Shown here piece by piece: positions 17,743 to 27,103 of a stretch of 64,000 nt of DNA. Source of the stretch: Minwuia sp. (lineage in GTDB: Bacteria; Pseudomonadota; Alphaproteobacteria; Minwuiales; Minwuiaceae); the NCBI GenBank assembly GCA_029210175.1, contig JARGPL010000037.1, forward strand, positions 86,353 to 150,352. The letters run 5' to 3'. Position numbers and translations under genes: made by a program. The notes below the pieces were generated by a model. The model was not told where the DNA came from and made no database searches. It was given only the letters and a program-made list of their open reading frames with translations. Numbering within the stretch: the first letter of the stretch is position 1; each line of letters begins with the position of its first letter.

Positions 17743-18987
17743 TCAGTATCGACCCGTATAGGCGCTGAGCAGGTCCTGGCCTTCGCCTTGCTTTTCCTCC
17801 AGCCGGAATATGGTCTGCAGATGGACCTCGTCGGGGCCGTCGTAGATGCGGAACGCGCGCGCCGTTGCCAAGGCCTCTGCGAACGGCGCGTCCTCCGTGA
17901 CGCCCATCGCACCGAAGATCTGGATGCCATGGTTGCAGATGTCGTGGTAGGCGCGGGCAACGGCGACCTTGATCAGCGACACGTCCTTGCGGGCGGCCTT
18001 GTTGCCTTCGTTGTCCAGCCGCCAGGCCGTTCGCTGGACCAGCAGACGCGCCTGTTCCAGGGCCACACGGGATTCCGAGATTGCCGCCTGGACGGAGCTG
18101 TATTCGCGGATTGCCTTGCCGAAGGTGCTGCGGCGTGACGCCCGTTCCACCATCAGGCGGATCAGGACCTCACAGCGTCCGATGGCGCGCATGCAGTGGT
18201 GCACCCGCGCCGGACCCAGCCGCGCCTGACCAATCAGGAAACCGCCACCTTCCTCGCCCAGACGGTTGCTGACCGGCACCTCCACATCCTCGAACAGCAG
18301 TTCGGTATGTGGTGTGCGGTGATCCACATGATGCAGCACCGAAAGGTTACGCACGATTGTCAGGCCGGGGGTGTCGGTCGGCACGATCACCATGGATTGC
18401 TGGCGACCACGCGGCGCGTCCGGATTGGTGACACCGACGACGATCAGGAACCTGCAGTTCGGATTGCCTGCACCGGTTGCGAACCACTTGCGGCCATTGA
18501 TGACATAGCTGTCACCGCGCCGTTCGATCCGGGTGGCGATGTTGTTGGCATCGGATGATGCGACATCCGGCTCCGTCATGGCGAAGGATGACCGGATTCC
18601 CCCCACCAGCATGGGCGCCAGCCATTCGGCCTTCTGCGCTTCCGTCCCGAACATCTGCAGGATCTCCATGTTCGGCGTATCGGGCGCATGGCAATTGAAG
18701 ACTTCGGATGCCCAGCCGACGCGGCCCAGGATCTCGGCAACTGCAGCGAATTCCAGATTGCTCAGGCGCGTGCCAGGGTCGTCGTCGCCCAGTTGCGGCA
18801 GGGCCATGTTCCATAGTCCAAGCCCGAATGCCTTCTTCTTCAGGTCGGTCAGCAGCGCGGGTGTCAGGTCGTGGTCCCGCTCCGCCGCAACCATGTATTC
18901 CCGGTTTCGCGGCAGGATGTCGTTCTGGAAGATGTCCTCCACCTGGGCGGCGATCGCCTGCGTGCGCGGTGCGTGATCGAAGTCCAA
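17743..18987 (-). CDS. Acyl-CoA dehydrogenase
   Basis: This roughly 414-residue FAD enzyme catalyses the first alpha,beta-dehydrogenation of an acyl-CoA and passes electrons to ETF. Signatures include FAMTEPDVASSDANN (substrate/flavin loop), GRKWFATGAG, and near the C-terminus GIQIFGAMGVTED and RIYDGPDEVH. The last motif puts Asp where medium-chain enzymes have the catalytic Glu, as in the ACAD10/11-like branch. TTG at 18987 is preferred as start because GGGAGG lies 4-6 bases upstream; an in-frame TTG at 19008 lacks such a site. It is divergent from the TetR regulator, a likely controller. Direction and spacing suggest co-function with the two CoA ligases downstream. Confidence 0.88.
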   Translation of the reverse strand: MDFDHAPRTQAIAAQVEDIFQNDILPRNREYMVAAERDHDLTPALLTDLKKKAFGLGLWNMALPQLGDDDPGTRLSNLEFAAVAEILGRVGWASEVFNCHAPDTPNMEILQMFGTEAQKAEWLAPMLVGGIRSSFAMTEPDVASSDANNIATRIERRGDSYVINGRKWFATGAGNPNCRFLIVVGVTNPDAPRGRQQSMVIVPTDTPGLTIVRNLSVLHHVDHRTPHTELLFEDVEVPVSNRLGEEGGGFLIGQARLGPARVHHCMRAIGRCEVLIRLMVERASRRSTFGKAIREYSSVQAAISESRVALEQARLLVQRTAWRLDNEGNKAARKDVSLIKVAVARAYHDICNHGIQIFGAMGVTEDAPFAEALATARAFRIYDGPDEVHLQTIFRLEEKQGEGQDLLSAYTGRY

Positions 18988-19175
18988 GGCAGCCTCCCGA
19001 AAGACCAATGTTTTCTGGTTGGAATTAATGAAGCTAGATTAATCAGTCTGTGGTGGTCAATCGATCCTGCCGCCGAACCACCAGCACGTTCAGGGGCTTG
19101 ATTATCTAATGCACCTGTATTAGCGTTCCTGCAGACCTTGGGCACCCTCATGTTGGCGTAGTGGAGGCATATCTG

Positions 19176-19832
19176 TTGGATACCCGTGAACACCTGCTGC
19201 TGACGGCGGAAAAGCTGCTGGGTGAACGTGGCATCAACGGCGTGTCCTTGCGGGAGATCACGCGGGTGGCGGGGCAACGCAACGCGTCAGCCCTGCATTA
19301 TCATTTCGGATCACGCGACGGCCTGATCGAGGCGATCTTCGACAAGCGCATGCGCCTGATCGATGAAGAACGCATGCGCCTGATCGCGGATATGGAGGCG
19401 GATGGGCGCATGTCGCATGTTCGCGGTGTTGCAGAAGCTGTCGCCATGCCTGTTGCCGCCTTCCTGTGGCGGAAGGACGGGTCCGCGAACTACATCCGGT
19501 TCCTGACGGAGGTGTTCCTGTCCCCAGACATCAACATCGATGACTTCGTGCGGGGGCGCTACGACAACGGTCTGCGCAAGGTTTACGGTATCCTGCAGGG
19601 GCTTCTGCCCGACGTGCCGGAGCAGGTGGTGCGCCAGCGGTTCGTGATGATGACGCGGGCCGGTACATTCGCCCTGGCGGATATCGACACGCATCGCGCC
19701 AGAACCGAAGCTGCGGGGCGACCCTTCGATCTGGAACGCGCGATCGAGACACTGATCGACATGTGGGTGGGCGGTATCACCGCACCGCAAAGTGAAAGAG
19801 CAACGGACAAGTCCGGGCGCGTGGCCGCGTAA
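19176..19832 (+). CDS. TetR-family transcriptional regulator
   Basis: This 218-residue regulator has an N-terminal helix-turn-helix domain (LLLTAEKLLGERGINGVSL, then REITRVAGQRNASALHYHF) and an all-helical ligand-binding C-terminus. TTG at 19176 is the better start because GGAGG lies 8 bases upstream; the GTG at 19161 overlaps that site. It lies between the divergent acyl-CoA dehydrogenase and the dioxygenase-TRAP operon, 43 bases before the dioxygenase. Such regulators usually repress until an acyl-CoA or substrate binds. The 19009-19160 divergent region is AT-rich, with repeated ATTAAT near 19024 and 19038, but no clear palindrome could be assigned as operator. Confidence 0.85.
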   Translation: MDTREHLLLTAEKLLGERGINGVSLREITRVAGQRNASALHYHFGSRDGLIEAIFDKRMRLIDEERMRLIADMEADGRMSHVRGVAEAVAMPVAAFLWRKDGSANYIRFLTEVFLSPDINIDDFVRGRYDNGLRKVYGILQGLLPDVPEQVVRQRFVMMTRAGTFALADIDTHRARTEAAGRPFDLERAIETLIDMWVGGITAPQSERATDKSGRVAA

Positions 19833-19875
19833 GCGCCGCGACGACAATCGGGCATCCTGGGGAGGAGACGCGACG

Positions 19876-20724
19876 ATGGGATATGAGCGAATCGAGGTAA
19901 AGCCGATAGCCGGGGCGCTGGGGGCGGAAATCAGCGGCGTCAGCATGGCGGAGCCGATGGGCAACCAGGTCTTTCAGGAAGTGCATGACGCGCTGATGGC
20001 GCATCAGGTGATCTTCTTCCGCGACCAGAACGTGACGCCTGCGGAACATGTCGCCTTTGCACGGCAGTTCGGCACCCTGCACATCCACCCCTATGCGCCG
20101 AGCCTTGAGGGTCATCCGGAAGTGCTGATCCTCAAGAGTTCCCGGGAAAACCGATCTTCGGCCAGCGCCTGGCATTCGGATGTCACGTTTCAGGAAGAAC
20201 CGCCGCTCGGCTCCATCCTGCTGGCGCGGCAGGTGCCGGAAAATGGTGGCGATACCATGTGGGCCAACATGTACCTGGCGTACGAGGCGCTGTCGGCATC
20301 AATGAAGCGGTACCTGGAAGGGATGACCGCGTTGAATTCACCCGGCAAGGCCGCCTTCGAGAAAGCCTATGACAAGGAAATTTCCGATGGCGACAAGGGC
20401 GGTATCCGCGCTGAACGCAGTTCCCTCGCACCCGTCGCGCACCCGGTCGTCCGTACCCATCCGGTGACCGGTCGGAAGGCGCTGTACGTGAATTCCATCT
20501 TCACGCAAAAGCTTGAAGGCGTGTCCAGCATGGAATCCAAGGCGGTGCTTGGCTACCTGTTCGATCACCTGAAACGGCCCGAGTTCACCTGTCGGTTTCG
20601 GTGGGAAAAGGGGTCGGTGGCGTTCTGGGACAACAGATGCACGCAGCACTACGCGATTGCCGATTACGGCGATGCGACGCGCGAGATGCATCGCGTGACC
20701 GTCAACGGCGACAAGCCGGTTTGA
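19876..20724 (+). CDS. TauD/TfdA-family 2-oxoglutarate-dependent dioxygenase
   Basis: This 282-residue Fe(II)/2OG enzyme has the facial triad H100-x-D102 (AWHSDVTF) and H258 (TQHYAIADY), with R269 and R273 four apart, as in the TauD substrate and 2OG arginines. The ATG at 19876 follows GGGAGGAGA. Family members hydroxylate taurine, alkylsulfonates, 2,4-D-like aryloxy acids or similar, releasing an aldehyde. It is the first structural gene behind the TetR regulator and is 10 bases upstream of a TRAP permease, so its substrate is probably the imported acid. The exact substrate cannot be read from sequence. Confidence 0.88.
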   Translation: MGYERIEVKPIAGALGAEISGVSMAEPMGNQVFQEVHDALMAHQVIFFRDQNVTPAEHVAFARQFGTLHIHPYAPSLEGHPEVLILKSSRENRSSASAWHSDVTFQEEPPLGSILLARQVPENGGDTMWANMYLAYEALSASMKRYLEGMTALNSPGKAAFEKAYDKEISDGDKGGIRAERSSLAPVAHPVVRTHPVTGRKALYVNSIFTQKLEGVSSMESKAVLGYLFDHLKRPEFTCRFRWEKGSVAFWDNRCTQHYAIADYGDATREMHRVTVNGDKPV

Positions 20725-20734
20725 GGGCGCATTC

Positions 20735-22723
20735 ATGAGCAATGCGGATCAGACCCTTCCGGGACCTTCGCCGGAAGACGGTGAGGTGCCTGTCACCGGC
20801 AACGCGTTCGCCCGGACCCTGAAGTGGTGCGGTCTGATCATCGCGGTCGGCCTGGCGGTACATTCGATCTTCATCGCCTATTACGGACAGTACGTGAATC
20901 CGGAAATGATCCGGGCAGGTGCCCTGTTCCTCTGTGCGGTTGTCGTCGTGTTCACGTCCCCGCTCGCCCATGAAATCCGCTGGAAAGGGCCGGTGGCCGG
21001 CACGCTTGCATGGGCAGTGGATTTCGCCCTGGCCGCCAACCTTGGGTACGCCTGCCTGAACTTCCTGAACAAGATCGACGATATCGAGAACCTGATCGTC
21101 GATTTCAGCACGCTGGATCAGTGGACGGCGCTGATGGCGATTGTCGCGCTGCTGGAGTTCACCCGCAGGACATTCGGTTTCATCCTGGCTGCGGTCGGCG
21201 GCCTCAGTCTGCTCTATTGCCTGTTCGGCCAGGACCTGCCGTGGTTCTTCCGCCATTCCGGTTTCAGTCTGGAACTGACGATGGAGATCATCTGGTTCGG
21301 GTTGCAGGGGGTCTTTGGCTTTCCCACCGGTATCGTTGTCCTGCTCGTCTTCATCTTCATCGTCTTCGGCGCCTTGCTGGAAGGTACGGGGGCAGGTGGG
21401 GTGATGATCCGCATGGCGCTGGCCGCGACCAGCCGCAGCCGGGGAGGACCGGCACATTCCGCCATCATTGCATCGTCGATATTCGGCATGTCATCGGGCA
21501 GCGTGACTGCCAATGTGGTGGGGACGGGGGCCATCACGATTCCACTGATCAAGAAACGTGGTTTCAGACCGGAATTCGCCGGCGCTGTGGAAGCCGCAGC
21601 ATCGACAGGTGGGCAGATCATGCCGCCGGTCATGGGGGCGGCGGCATTCCTGATGACGCAGCTTTCGGGTGAGTCCTATCAGACCATCTGCATTGCCGCG
21701 CTGGTTCCCGCGCTGCTGTACTACGGCAGCCTTTTCGTTGCCACCGGACAGGAAGCCCGCCGCATCGGCCTGAAACCGTTCCCGAAGAACGAACGCCCGA
21801 AACTGGAACCGAGTGACGGCCTGAAATCGCTGATGTTCTTCCTGCCGCTGTTTGCCATCATCGCCACCCTGGCCATGGGGCGTTCCCCCAGCATGGCCGG
21901 GTTCTGGGCTGTGGTTGTCACCATCATCACGGCCTTCGTCCTGAACCCGGCGTTGCGTCGTGACCCGAAGCAGTTGATTGTCGCATTGGCCAAGGGCGGG
22001 GTTGCGGGTGCGCGGATCATGATGGCGGTCGGGTCCATCGGCGTCATGATCGGCGTGTTCGAACTGACCGGTGTCGGCCTGAAATTTGCCACGCAGGTGG
22101 CGCTGCTGGGGGACCAGACGCTGTTCGTCGCGCTGCTGCTCGCCGCTGCATCCTGTCTGGTGCTGGGCATGGGCATGCCCACATTGCCGGCCTATCTGAT
22201 CGTTGTCCTGGTGCTGGGCCTGGCGATGAAGAAGCTCGGGCTGCCGGACCTGTCGGTGCATCTGTTCGTGTTCTACTTCGGTGTGCTGTCGGCCATCACG
22301 CCCCCTGTCGCCCTGGCGGCGGTTGCAGCCGCCCCCATCGCCGGGGGGGAACCGATTCGCACCGGCATCACCGCCTTGCGGCTGTCCATGGTCGGTTTCA
22401 TCATCCCCTTTGTCTTTGTCTATGAGCCGAGCCTGCTGCTGGTCTACGATGATTTCAGCCTGCCTGATTTTGTCTGGATCCTGTTCCGGCTCTGCCTGGG
22501 CATCTGGTTGCTGACGACGGCGATGAGCGGGTTCGAGATGAACAGGTTGCCTGTCTGGTCGCGGGCACTGCGCCTGCTGTCCGGCGTCGCGATGCTTGTC
22601 GTTTTCTGGGAATTGCAGGTTGCCTCCGTCGCGCTCGGCATTGCGCTGATCGTGCTGGAGAGAATCAGGAACCGTCGGCTGGCGGCAGAATTGCCATCCG
22701 TTCAGGCGGATGGCCTGAACTGA
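20735..22723 (+). CDS. Fused TRAP transporter permease (DctQM type, TAXI system)
   Basis: This 662-residue polytopic protein has about 16 or more hydrophobic segments. An N-terminal four-helix DctQ-like part (to about residue 170) is fused to a DctM-like large subunit (GAGGVMIRMALA, PHSAII-like and GGQIMPPVMGAAAFLM segments), and ends in an extra helical domain. This fused layout is typical of TAXI TRAP systems, which import organic acids with the sodium or proton gradient. It sits between the dioxygenase (10-base gap) and its TAXI binding protein (32-base gap), so the three are one operon. Confidence 0.92.
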   Translation: MSNADQTLPGPSPEDGEVPVTGNAFARTLKWCGLIIAVGLAVHSIFIAYYGQYVNPEMIRAGALFLCAVVVVFTSPLAHEIRWKGPVAGTLAWAVDFALAANLGYACLNFLNKIDDIENLIVDFSTLDQWTALMAIVALLEFTRRTFGFILAAVGGLSLLYCLFGQDLPWFFRHSGFSLELTMEIIWFGLQGVFGFPTGIVVLLVFIFIVFGALLEGTGAGGVMIRMALAATSRSRGGPAHSAIIASSIFGMSSGSVTANVVGTGAITIPLIKKRGFRPEFAGAVEAAASTGGQIMPPVMGAAAFLMTQLSGESYQTICIAALVPALLYYGSLFVATGQEARRIGLKPFPKNERPKLEPSDGLKSLMFFLPLFAIIATLAMGRSPSMAGFWAVVVTIITAFVLNPALRRDPKQLIVALAKGGVAGARIMMAVGSIGVMIGVFELTGVGLKFATQVALLGDQTLFVALLLAAASCLVLGMGMPTLPAYLIVVLVLGLAMKKLGLPDLSVHLFVFYFGVLSAITPPVALAAVAAAPIAGGEPIRTGITALRLSMVGFIIPFVFVYEPSLLLVYDDFSLPDFVWILFRLCLGIWLLTTAMSGFEMNRLPVWSRALRLLSGVAMLVVFWELQVASVALGIALIVLERIRNRRLAAELPSVQADGLN

Positions 22724-22755
22724 GTGAGAATCAAAATTTGGGAGGACTAAACAGT

Positions 22756-23784
22756 ATGAACCGCAGAACAGTCATGAAGGGGGCGGCAGCCATCGCGCTG
22801 GCAGTCGGCCTTACCACCGGTGTCATGGCACAGGACAAGTCATTCCTGACCATGGACGGCTTCCCCGCCGGCACGACCCCGGGGCAGTTCGGCATTGCCT
22901 TCACGCAGATGGTGCAGAAGCATCTGCCCGTGGAAATTCAGGTGTCCGTCGGCAAGCCCGCCACGAAATCGGCACTTGATGCGGCGCAGGGCAAGGTCGA
23001 CCTGTTCCTCAGCGCACCCACGATCAACCAGTTCATGCAGACCCAGACGGCGATGTTCAAGAAGGTCAATGCCGCGCCGGAACTGAACAAGAATCTGCGT
23101 GGTTTCATCAACTATCCGCTCGGCCCGTACCACATCGTTGTCTATGAAGACTCCGGCATCAGGTCGATCGCCGACTTCAAGGGCAAGAAGGTCTTTCTGG
23201 GCCCACCCGCGGGTGCCGCGACAACGGTTGCAACACAGCTTGTGGCCGGCGCATCCGGTCTGGTGCCGGGTGATGATTTCGATGTCGTGAAGTTCGACTG
23301 GAAGTCTGCCGAGACGGCGTTCATTGACCGCCAGATGGATGTCTACATCGGCCCGACCACGGTGCCGAGTCCGTCCATTCAGCAATTTGCACTGGTGTCC
23401 CCGATCCGGATTCTCGGCATCAGTGAAGAGGCTTTCAAGTCGGAACCGGTCAGGAAGGCCCTGTCCTATCCTGGGCGCACGATCGTCGATATCCCGAATG
23501 GAATTTATGACAATCAGGTCAATGAGGCTCCTGTCCGTACTGTCGGCTCATGGGTTGGTCTCGGTACCAACAAGGACATGGATGAGGAGCTCGCCTACAA
23601 CATGATGAAGGTGTTCTGGGAGCATCTGGACGAGGTTCATCAGACCGCTGACTGGATGAAGGTCATCAATCGCGAAACTGCGCTGCTGGAGATGAACATC
23701 CCGCTGCATATCGGTGCCTATCGTTACTACAAGGAACTCGGTTGGGACATTCCGGCCCACCTGGTACCGCCCGAGGCGAAGTAG
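22756..23784 (+). CDS. TAXI-family TRAP transporter solute-binding protein
   Basis: This 342-residue periplasmic protein starts at ATG 22756, after GGGAGG. The signal peptide is MNRRTVMKG plus an Ala/Leu core, cleaved after VMAQ. The mature protein has the two-lobed TAXI layout (FLTMDGFPAGTTPGQFGIAF near the N-terminus; GPPAGAATTVATQLVAGASG for the TAXI phosphate-like binding loop). It delivers ligand to the fused permease encoded just upstream. The ligand is unknown; the neighbours (dioxygenase, CoA ligase) suggest a carboxylate or sulfonate. Confidence 0.92.
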   Translation: MNRRTVMKGAAAIALAVGLTTGVMAQDKSFLTMDGFPAGTTPGQFGIAFTQMVQKHLPVEIQVSVGKPATKSALDAAQGKVDLFLSAPTINQFMQTQTAMFKKVNAAPELNKNLRGFINYPLGPYHIVVYEDSGIRSIADFKGKKVFLGPPAGAATTVATQLVAGASGLVPGDDFDVVKFDWKSAETAFIDRQMDVYIGPTTVPSPSIQQFALVSPIRILGISEEAFKSEPVRKALSYPGRTIVDIPNGIYDNQVNEAPVRTVGSWVGLGTNKDMDEELAYNMMKVFWEHLDEVHQTADWMKVINRETALLEMNIPLHIGAYRYYKELGWDIPAHLVPPEAK

Positions 23785-23925
23785 GCTTCTGTCGTTGCAA
23801 CGGGAAGGGGCGTGGCCGGTTCGCCGCGCCCTTTCTGTTTCTGCGCCAACCGACAACGATCCGTCAGTTCCGCCATGGACCGACCATTCAAGGACGAAAC
23901 AGGCGAACTCCCGGGGAGGGATGCG

Positions 23926-26031
23926 ATGCTCGACGCCAATCTGAAACGCATGTTCGAGGCCCGCTCCGTCGCGGTGATCGGTGCTTCTGCCGACGCGACA
24001 CGGATTGGCGGTCGACCGGTCGCCATGCTGCGCGACAAGGGCTACACGGGCGAGATCTATCCGGTCAACCCGAAGCGCGAAGAAATCCAGGGCCTGAAGG
24101 CCTATCCGAACATCGCTGCCGTGCCGGGATCTGTTGACCTCGCCATCTGTGCGGTACCCGGGCAGCTGGTGGAAGATGTCGTGCGCCAGTGTGCTGACAA
24201 GGGTGTTGCGGGCACCGTGATATTCGCCGGTGGTTTTGCGGAAGTCAGTGATGAAGGGGCGACCCAGCAGGCCCGCCTGAGCGCCATCGCGCGGGAAACG
24301 GGCATGCGCCTGAATGGCCCCAACTGCATGGGTTTTGCCAATTTCGCCAACAAGATGACCGCCAGCTTCCATCCGGCCTTCGCGCGTGACATGCCGGAGG
24401 GCAAGATCGGTCTGGTCAGCCAGTCCGGGGCGTTCGGTGGTCTGTCCGCGATGATGGCCGTGGACCGGTGTGTTGGATTCCGACACGTGCTGACAACGGG
24501 CAACGAGAGCGATATCGGCGTTGCGGATTGCCTGGATTATCTGGTTGCTGACGCCGGAACGGAGGTCATCCTGCTCTATATCGAAGGGGTGCGCGACGGC
24601 CCGGCGCTGCTGGATGCCCTGGCCCGCGCACGCCAGGCAGGCAAGCCCGTCGTGGCGGTGAAGCTGGGGCGGACAGAGGCCGGTGCCAAGGCTGCTGCGT
24701 CCCACACCTCCGCCCTTGCCGGCGCGGACCGCATCTATGACGCCGTATTCAGCCAGTTCGGCGTTCACCGGGTAAATGCGATCGAGGAATTCTTCGACCT
24801 CGGTGCGTCGATCGCCGTTGGTGGCTTGCCCGAAGGGGATGAGGTGGCGCTGGTCACCGTGTCCGGTGGGGTCGGTGTTCTGATGGCGGATGATGCGGAC
24901 GCGCGCGGCCTGAAGGTCACGCCGCTGCCGGCTGCCACCCAGGCCAAGTTCAAGAAGCTGGTACCCTACGCCGGGGTCAACAACCCGCTGGATGTGACAG
25001 GTCAGATCATCAATGAACCGGATCTGTTCGAGAAGGCCATGCGGCTGGTTCTGGAAGAAGGCAGCTATGACACCGTCGTCGGTTTTCAGGGCGCGGCCCT
25101 GACCCAGCCGGGCGCCGTGCAGCCCAGTCTGGAGATGTGGGATGCCCTGCGGGTCGCATACCCGAGCAAGCGTTTCGCCATTGCCAGCCTGATGCCACAG
25201 GACGTGCAGCAGCTTTTCGAGGCGCAGGGTATTCCCGCCTTCCGCGAACCAACCCATGCAACGCGCGCCGCCGCCGCCGGAGCTCATTTCAAACGCGTCT
25301 TCCGGCGCGGGTTCACCTGGGCACCGGATGCGCCTGCCGCCGCGGACCCCGGAACCGGCCCGTTCACTGAGTCAGCGGCGCTCGATCTGCTGGGTGCCGC
25401 CGGTGTGCCAACCATGCCGCACCGGATCGCCCATACGCCTGAAGAAGCGGCAGCGGCAGCCGAAGAACTCGGCTTTCCGGTTGTGATGAAGATCCTGTCC
25501 CCCGACATCGTCCACAAGACGGACGTCGGTGGCGTTCGCCTCAGCCTCGCCAGTTCCGATGCCGTGCAACAGGCGGCGGAGGACATGCTGGCCAGTGTGG
25601 CGGCACGGGTGCCCGATGCGCAGATCGACGGCGTGCTGCTGGCACCGATGATCAGCGGCGGTGTGGAGACGATCCTGGGCGTCCACGTGGACCCGGTGTT
25701 CGGCCCTGCGGTCATGTTCGGGCTGGGCGGCATCTTCGTGGAAGTACTGCAGGACGTGACCTTCCGCATGGCCCCGTTCGATACTGACGAAGCGCTGCGC
25801 ATGATTGACGAGATCAGGGGGCGACCCATGCTGGACGGCGTGCGCGGGGCACCCGCAGCCGACATTCCGGCGCTGGCAGAGGCGCTGGCTGCCCTGTCGC
25901 GCTTTGCCGTGGCGCATCGCGACAGGTTGCTGTCGGTCGATCTCAATCCGTTCGTCGTGTTGCCAAAGGGGCAGGGGGCGATGGCGCTGGATGCGGTTGT
26001 CGAGATGAAGGGGAGCGACGGTCATGACTGA
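23926..26031 (+). CDS. NDP-forming acyl-CoA ligase, fused alpha-beta form
   Basis: This 701-residue protein has a CoA-binding domain (VAVIGASADATRIGG, 16-30), two succinyl-CoA-ligase-like domains with the phosphohistidine in AASHTSALAG (H260), and a C-terminal ATP-grasp domain (VVMKILSPDIVHKTDVGGV). It makes acyl-CoA from a carboxylate, ATP and CoA through a phosphohistidine, with ADP and phosphate as products. The ATG at 23926 follows GGGGAGGG; an open frame extends upstream without domain content. It overlaps the next gene by 8 bases. Together with the TRAP genes it suggests activation of an imported acid. The alternative, acetate/propionate ADP-forming ligase, is also possible. Confidence 0.88.
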   Translation: MLDANLKRMFEARSVAVIGASADATRIGGRPVAMLRDKGYTGEIYPVNPKREEIQGLKAYPNIAAVPGSVDLAICAVPGQLVEDVVRQCADKGVAGTVIFAGGFAEVSDEGATQQARLSAIARETGMRLNGPNCMGFANFANKMTASFHPAFARDMPEGKIGLVSQSGAFGGLSAMMAVDRCVGFRHVLTTGNESDIGVADCLDYLVADAGTEVILLYIEGVRDGPALLDALARARQAGKPVVAVKLGRTEAGAKAAASHTSALAGADRIYDAVFSQFGVHRVNAIEEFFDLGASIAVGGLPEGDEVALVTVSGGVGVLMADDADARGLKVTPLPAATQAKFKKLVPYAGVNNPLDVTGQIINEPDLFEKAMRLVLEEGSYDTVVGFQGAALTQPGAVQPSLEMWDALRVAYPSKRFAIASLMPQDVQQLFEAQGIPAFREPTHATRAAAAGAHFKRVFRRGFTWAPDAPAAADPGTGPFTESAALDLLGAAGVPTMPHRIAHTPEEAAAAAEELGFPVVMKILSPDIVHKTDVGGVRLSLASSDAVQQAAEDMLASVAARVPDAQIDGVLLAPMISGGVETILGVHVDPVFGPAVMFGLGGIFVEVLQDVTFRMAPFDTDEALRMIDEIRGRPMLDGVRGAPAADIPALAEALAALSRFAVAHRDRLLSVDLNPFVVLPKGQGAMALDAVVEMKGSDGHD

Positions 26032-27103
26032 ACAGAGTCCGATACAGACGGAACTGGGACGCCGGATGGGTCTGAAGCATCCGATATTCGGCTTCGCCCA
26101 TTCCATCGACGTCATCTGTGCCCTGGCAGAGGCCGGTTGCATGGGCGTCTGGGGTGCCACGCGGGAAACGCCGGAAGAGATCGAGGCGGGTCTGAAGGAA
26201 ATCCGGCGCCGGGTCGGTGACCGCCCTTTCGGCATCGATCTGGTGCTGCCCAGGGGCATGCCGAAGACCGCCAACAAGGCAGCGATCGAGGCGGAATTGC
26301 CCGAAGAGCACACGGCCTTCGTTCAGGACATCTACGCCAGATACAATATCCCCAAGCCAACCAAACCAGGCATGCGATCCCGCTTCCTGCGCTCCGATGA
26401 GGTGGCGGATGCTCAGATCGCCGCAGTTCTGGCGTCGGACGTGAATGTCTTTGCCTGCGGCATCGGCGCCCCGGCAGAGGCGGTGTCCCGTGCCAAGGCC
26501 GACGGCAAGGGCACCATGGCGCTGGTCGGCAGCCCGCGCCATGCGGAGGCCGCGATCCGCAATGGTGCGGAAGTCATCGTCGCCCAGGGGTTCGACGCGG
26601 GCGCACACACCGGCCAGATCGGCACGTTCTCGCTGGTGCCGCAGGTCGTGGATGCCTGCGGTGACATTCCGGTGCTGGCTGCCGGTGGCGTGGCCACGGG
26701 CCGCCACATCGCGGCGTCGTTTGCGTTGGGCGCGCAGGGGGTCTGGCTGGGCACATCATGGCTGACAACCTACGAACACGCCCTGCATGAACTGATCGTC
26801 AAGAAACTTCTGGCGGCGGGCAGCGAGGACACGGTGATCAGCCGCGCGGATTCCGGCAAGACCTTGCGCCAGATCCGCACCGCCTGGTCGGAGGAATGGG
26901 CGTCACCCAATGCGCCGGCTGCGCTGAAGATGCCTTATCAGGACATTCTGGTCGGTGATCTGCTCGGCGCGATTGACGAGCATGAGGTCGAAGCCCTGAT
27001 GCATTTCCCCGCCGGACAGTCCATCGCCTACTTCAACGAACGCAAGTCGGTCGCGCAGGTGGTTGACGAACTGGTCGCAGAAGCGGCTTCGGCACGGCGT
27101 TGA
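26024..27103 (+). CDS. Nitronate monooxygenase / 2-nitropropane dioxygenase-like FMN protein
   Basis: This 359-residue TIM-barrel flavoprotein has the FMN-phosphate segments VIVAQGFDAGAHTG and VLAAGGVATGRHIAASFALG, typical of NPD-like enzymes. The start (ATG 26024) overlaps the CoA ligase stop, so the two are coupled. The family oxidises nitronates such as propionate-3-nitronate; many members have unassigned substrates, including 2-enoyl-acyl-carrier reductase-like roles. The operon position may mean it acts on the acyl-CoA made by the ligase rather than on a nitronate. Confidence 0.82.
   Translation: MTEQSPIQTELGRRMGLKHPIFGFAHSIDVICALAEAGCMGVWGATRETPEEIEAGLKEIRRRVGDRPFGIDLVLPRGMPKTANKAAIEAELPEEHTAFVQDIYARYNIPKPTKPGMRSRFLRSDEVADAQIAAVLASDVNVFACGIGAPAEAVSRAKADGKGTMALVGSPRHAEAAIRNGAEVIVAQGFDAGAHTGQIGTFSLVPQVVDACGDIPVLAAGGVATGRHIAASFALGAQGVWLGTSWLTTYEHALHELIVKKLLAAGSEDTVISRADSGKTLRQIRTAWSEEWASPNAPAALKMPYQDILVGDLLGAIDEHEVEALMHFPAGQSIAYFNERKSVAQVVDELVAEAASARR

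Noticed and set aside
19009..19160. TetR operator palindrome in the dehydrogenase-TetR region
   Set aside because: ATTAAT repeats and GGTGGT/ACCACC arms are present, but no single clear palindrome could be picked over the others.
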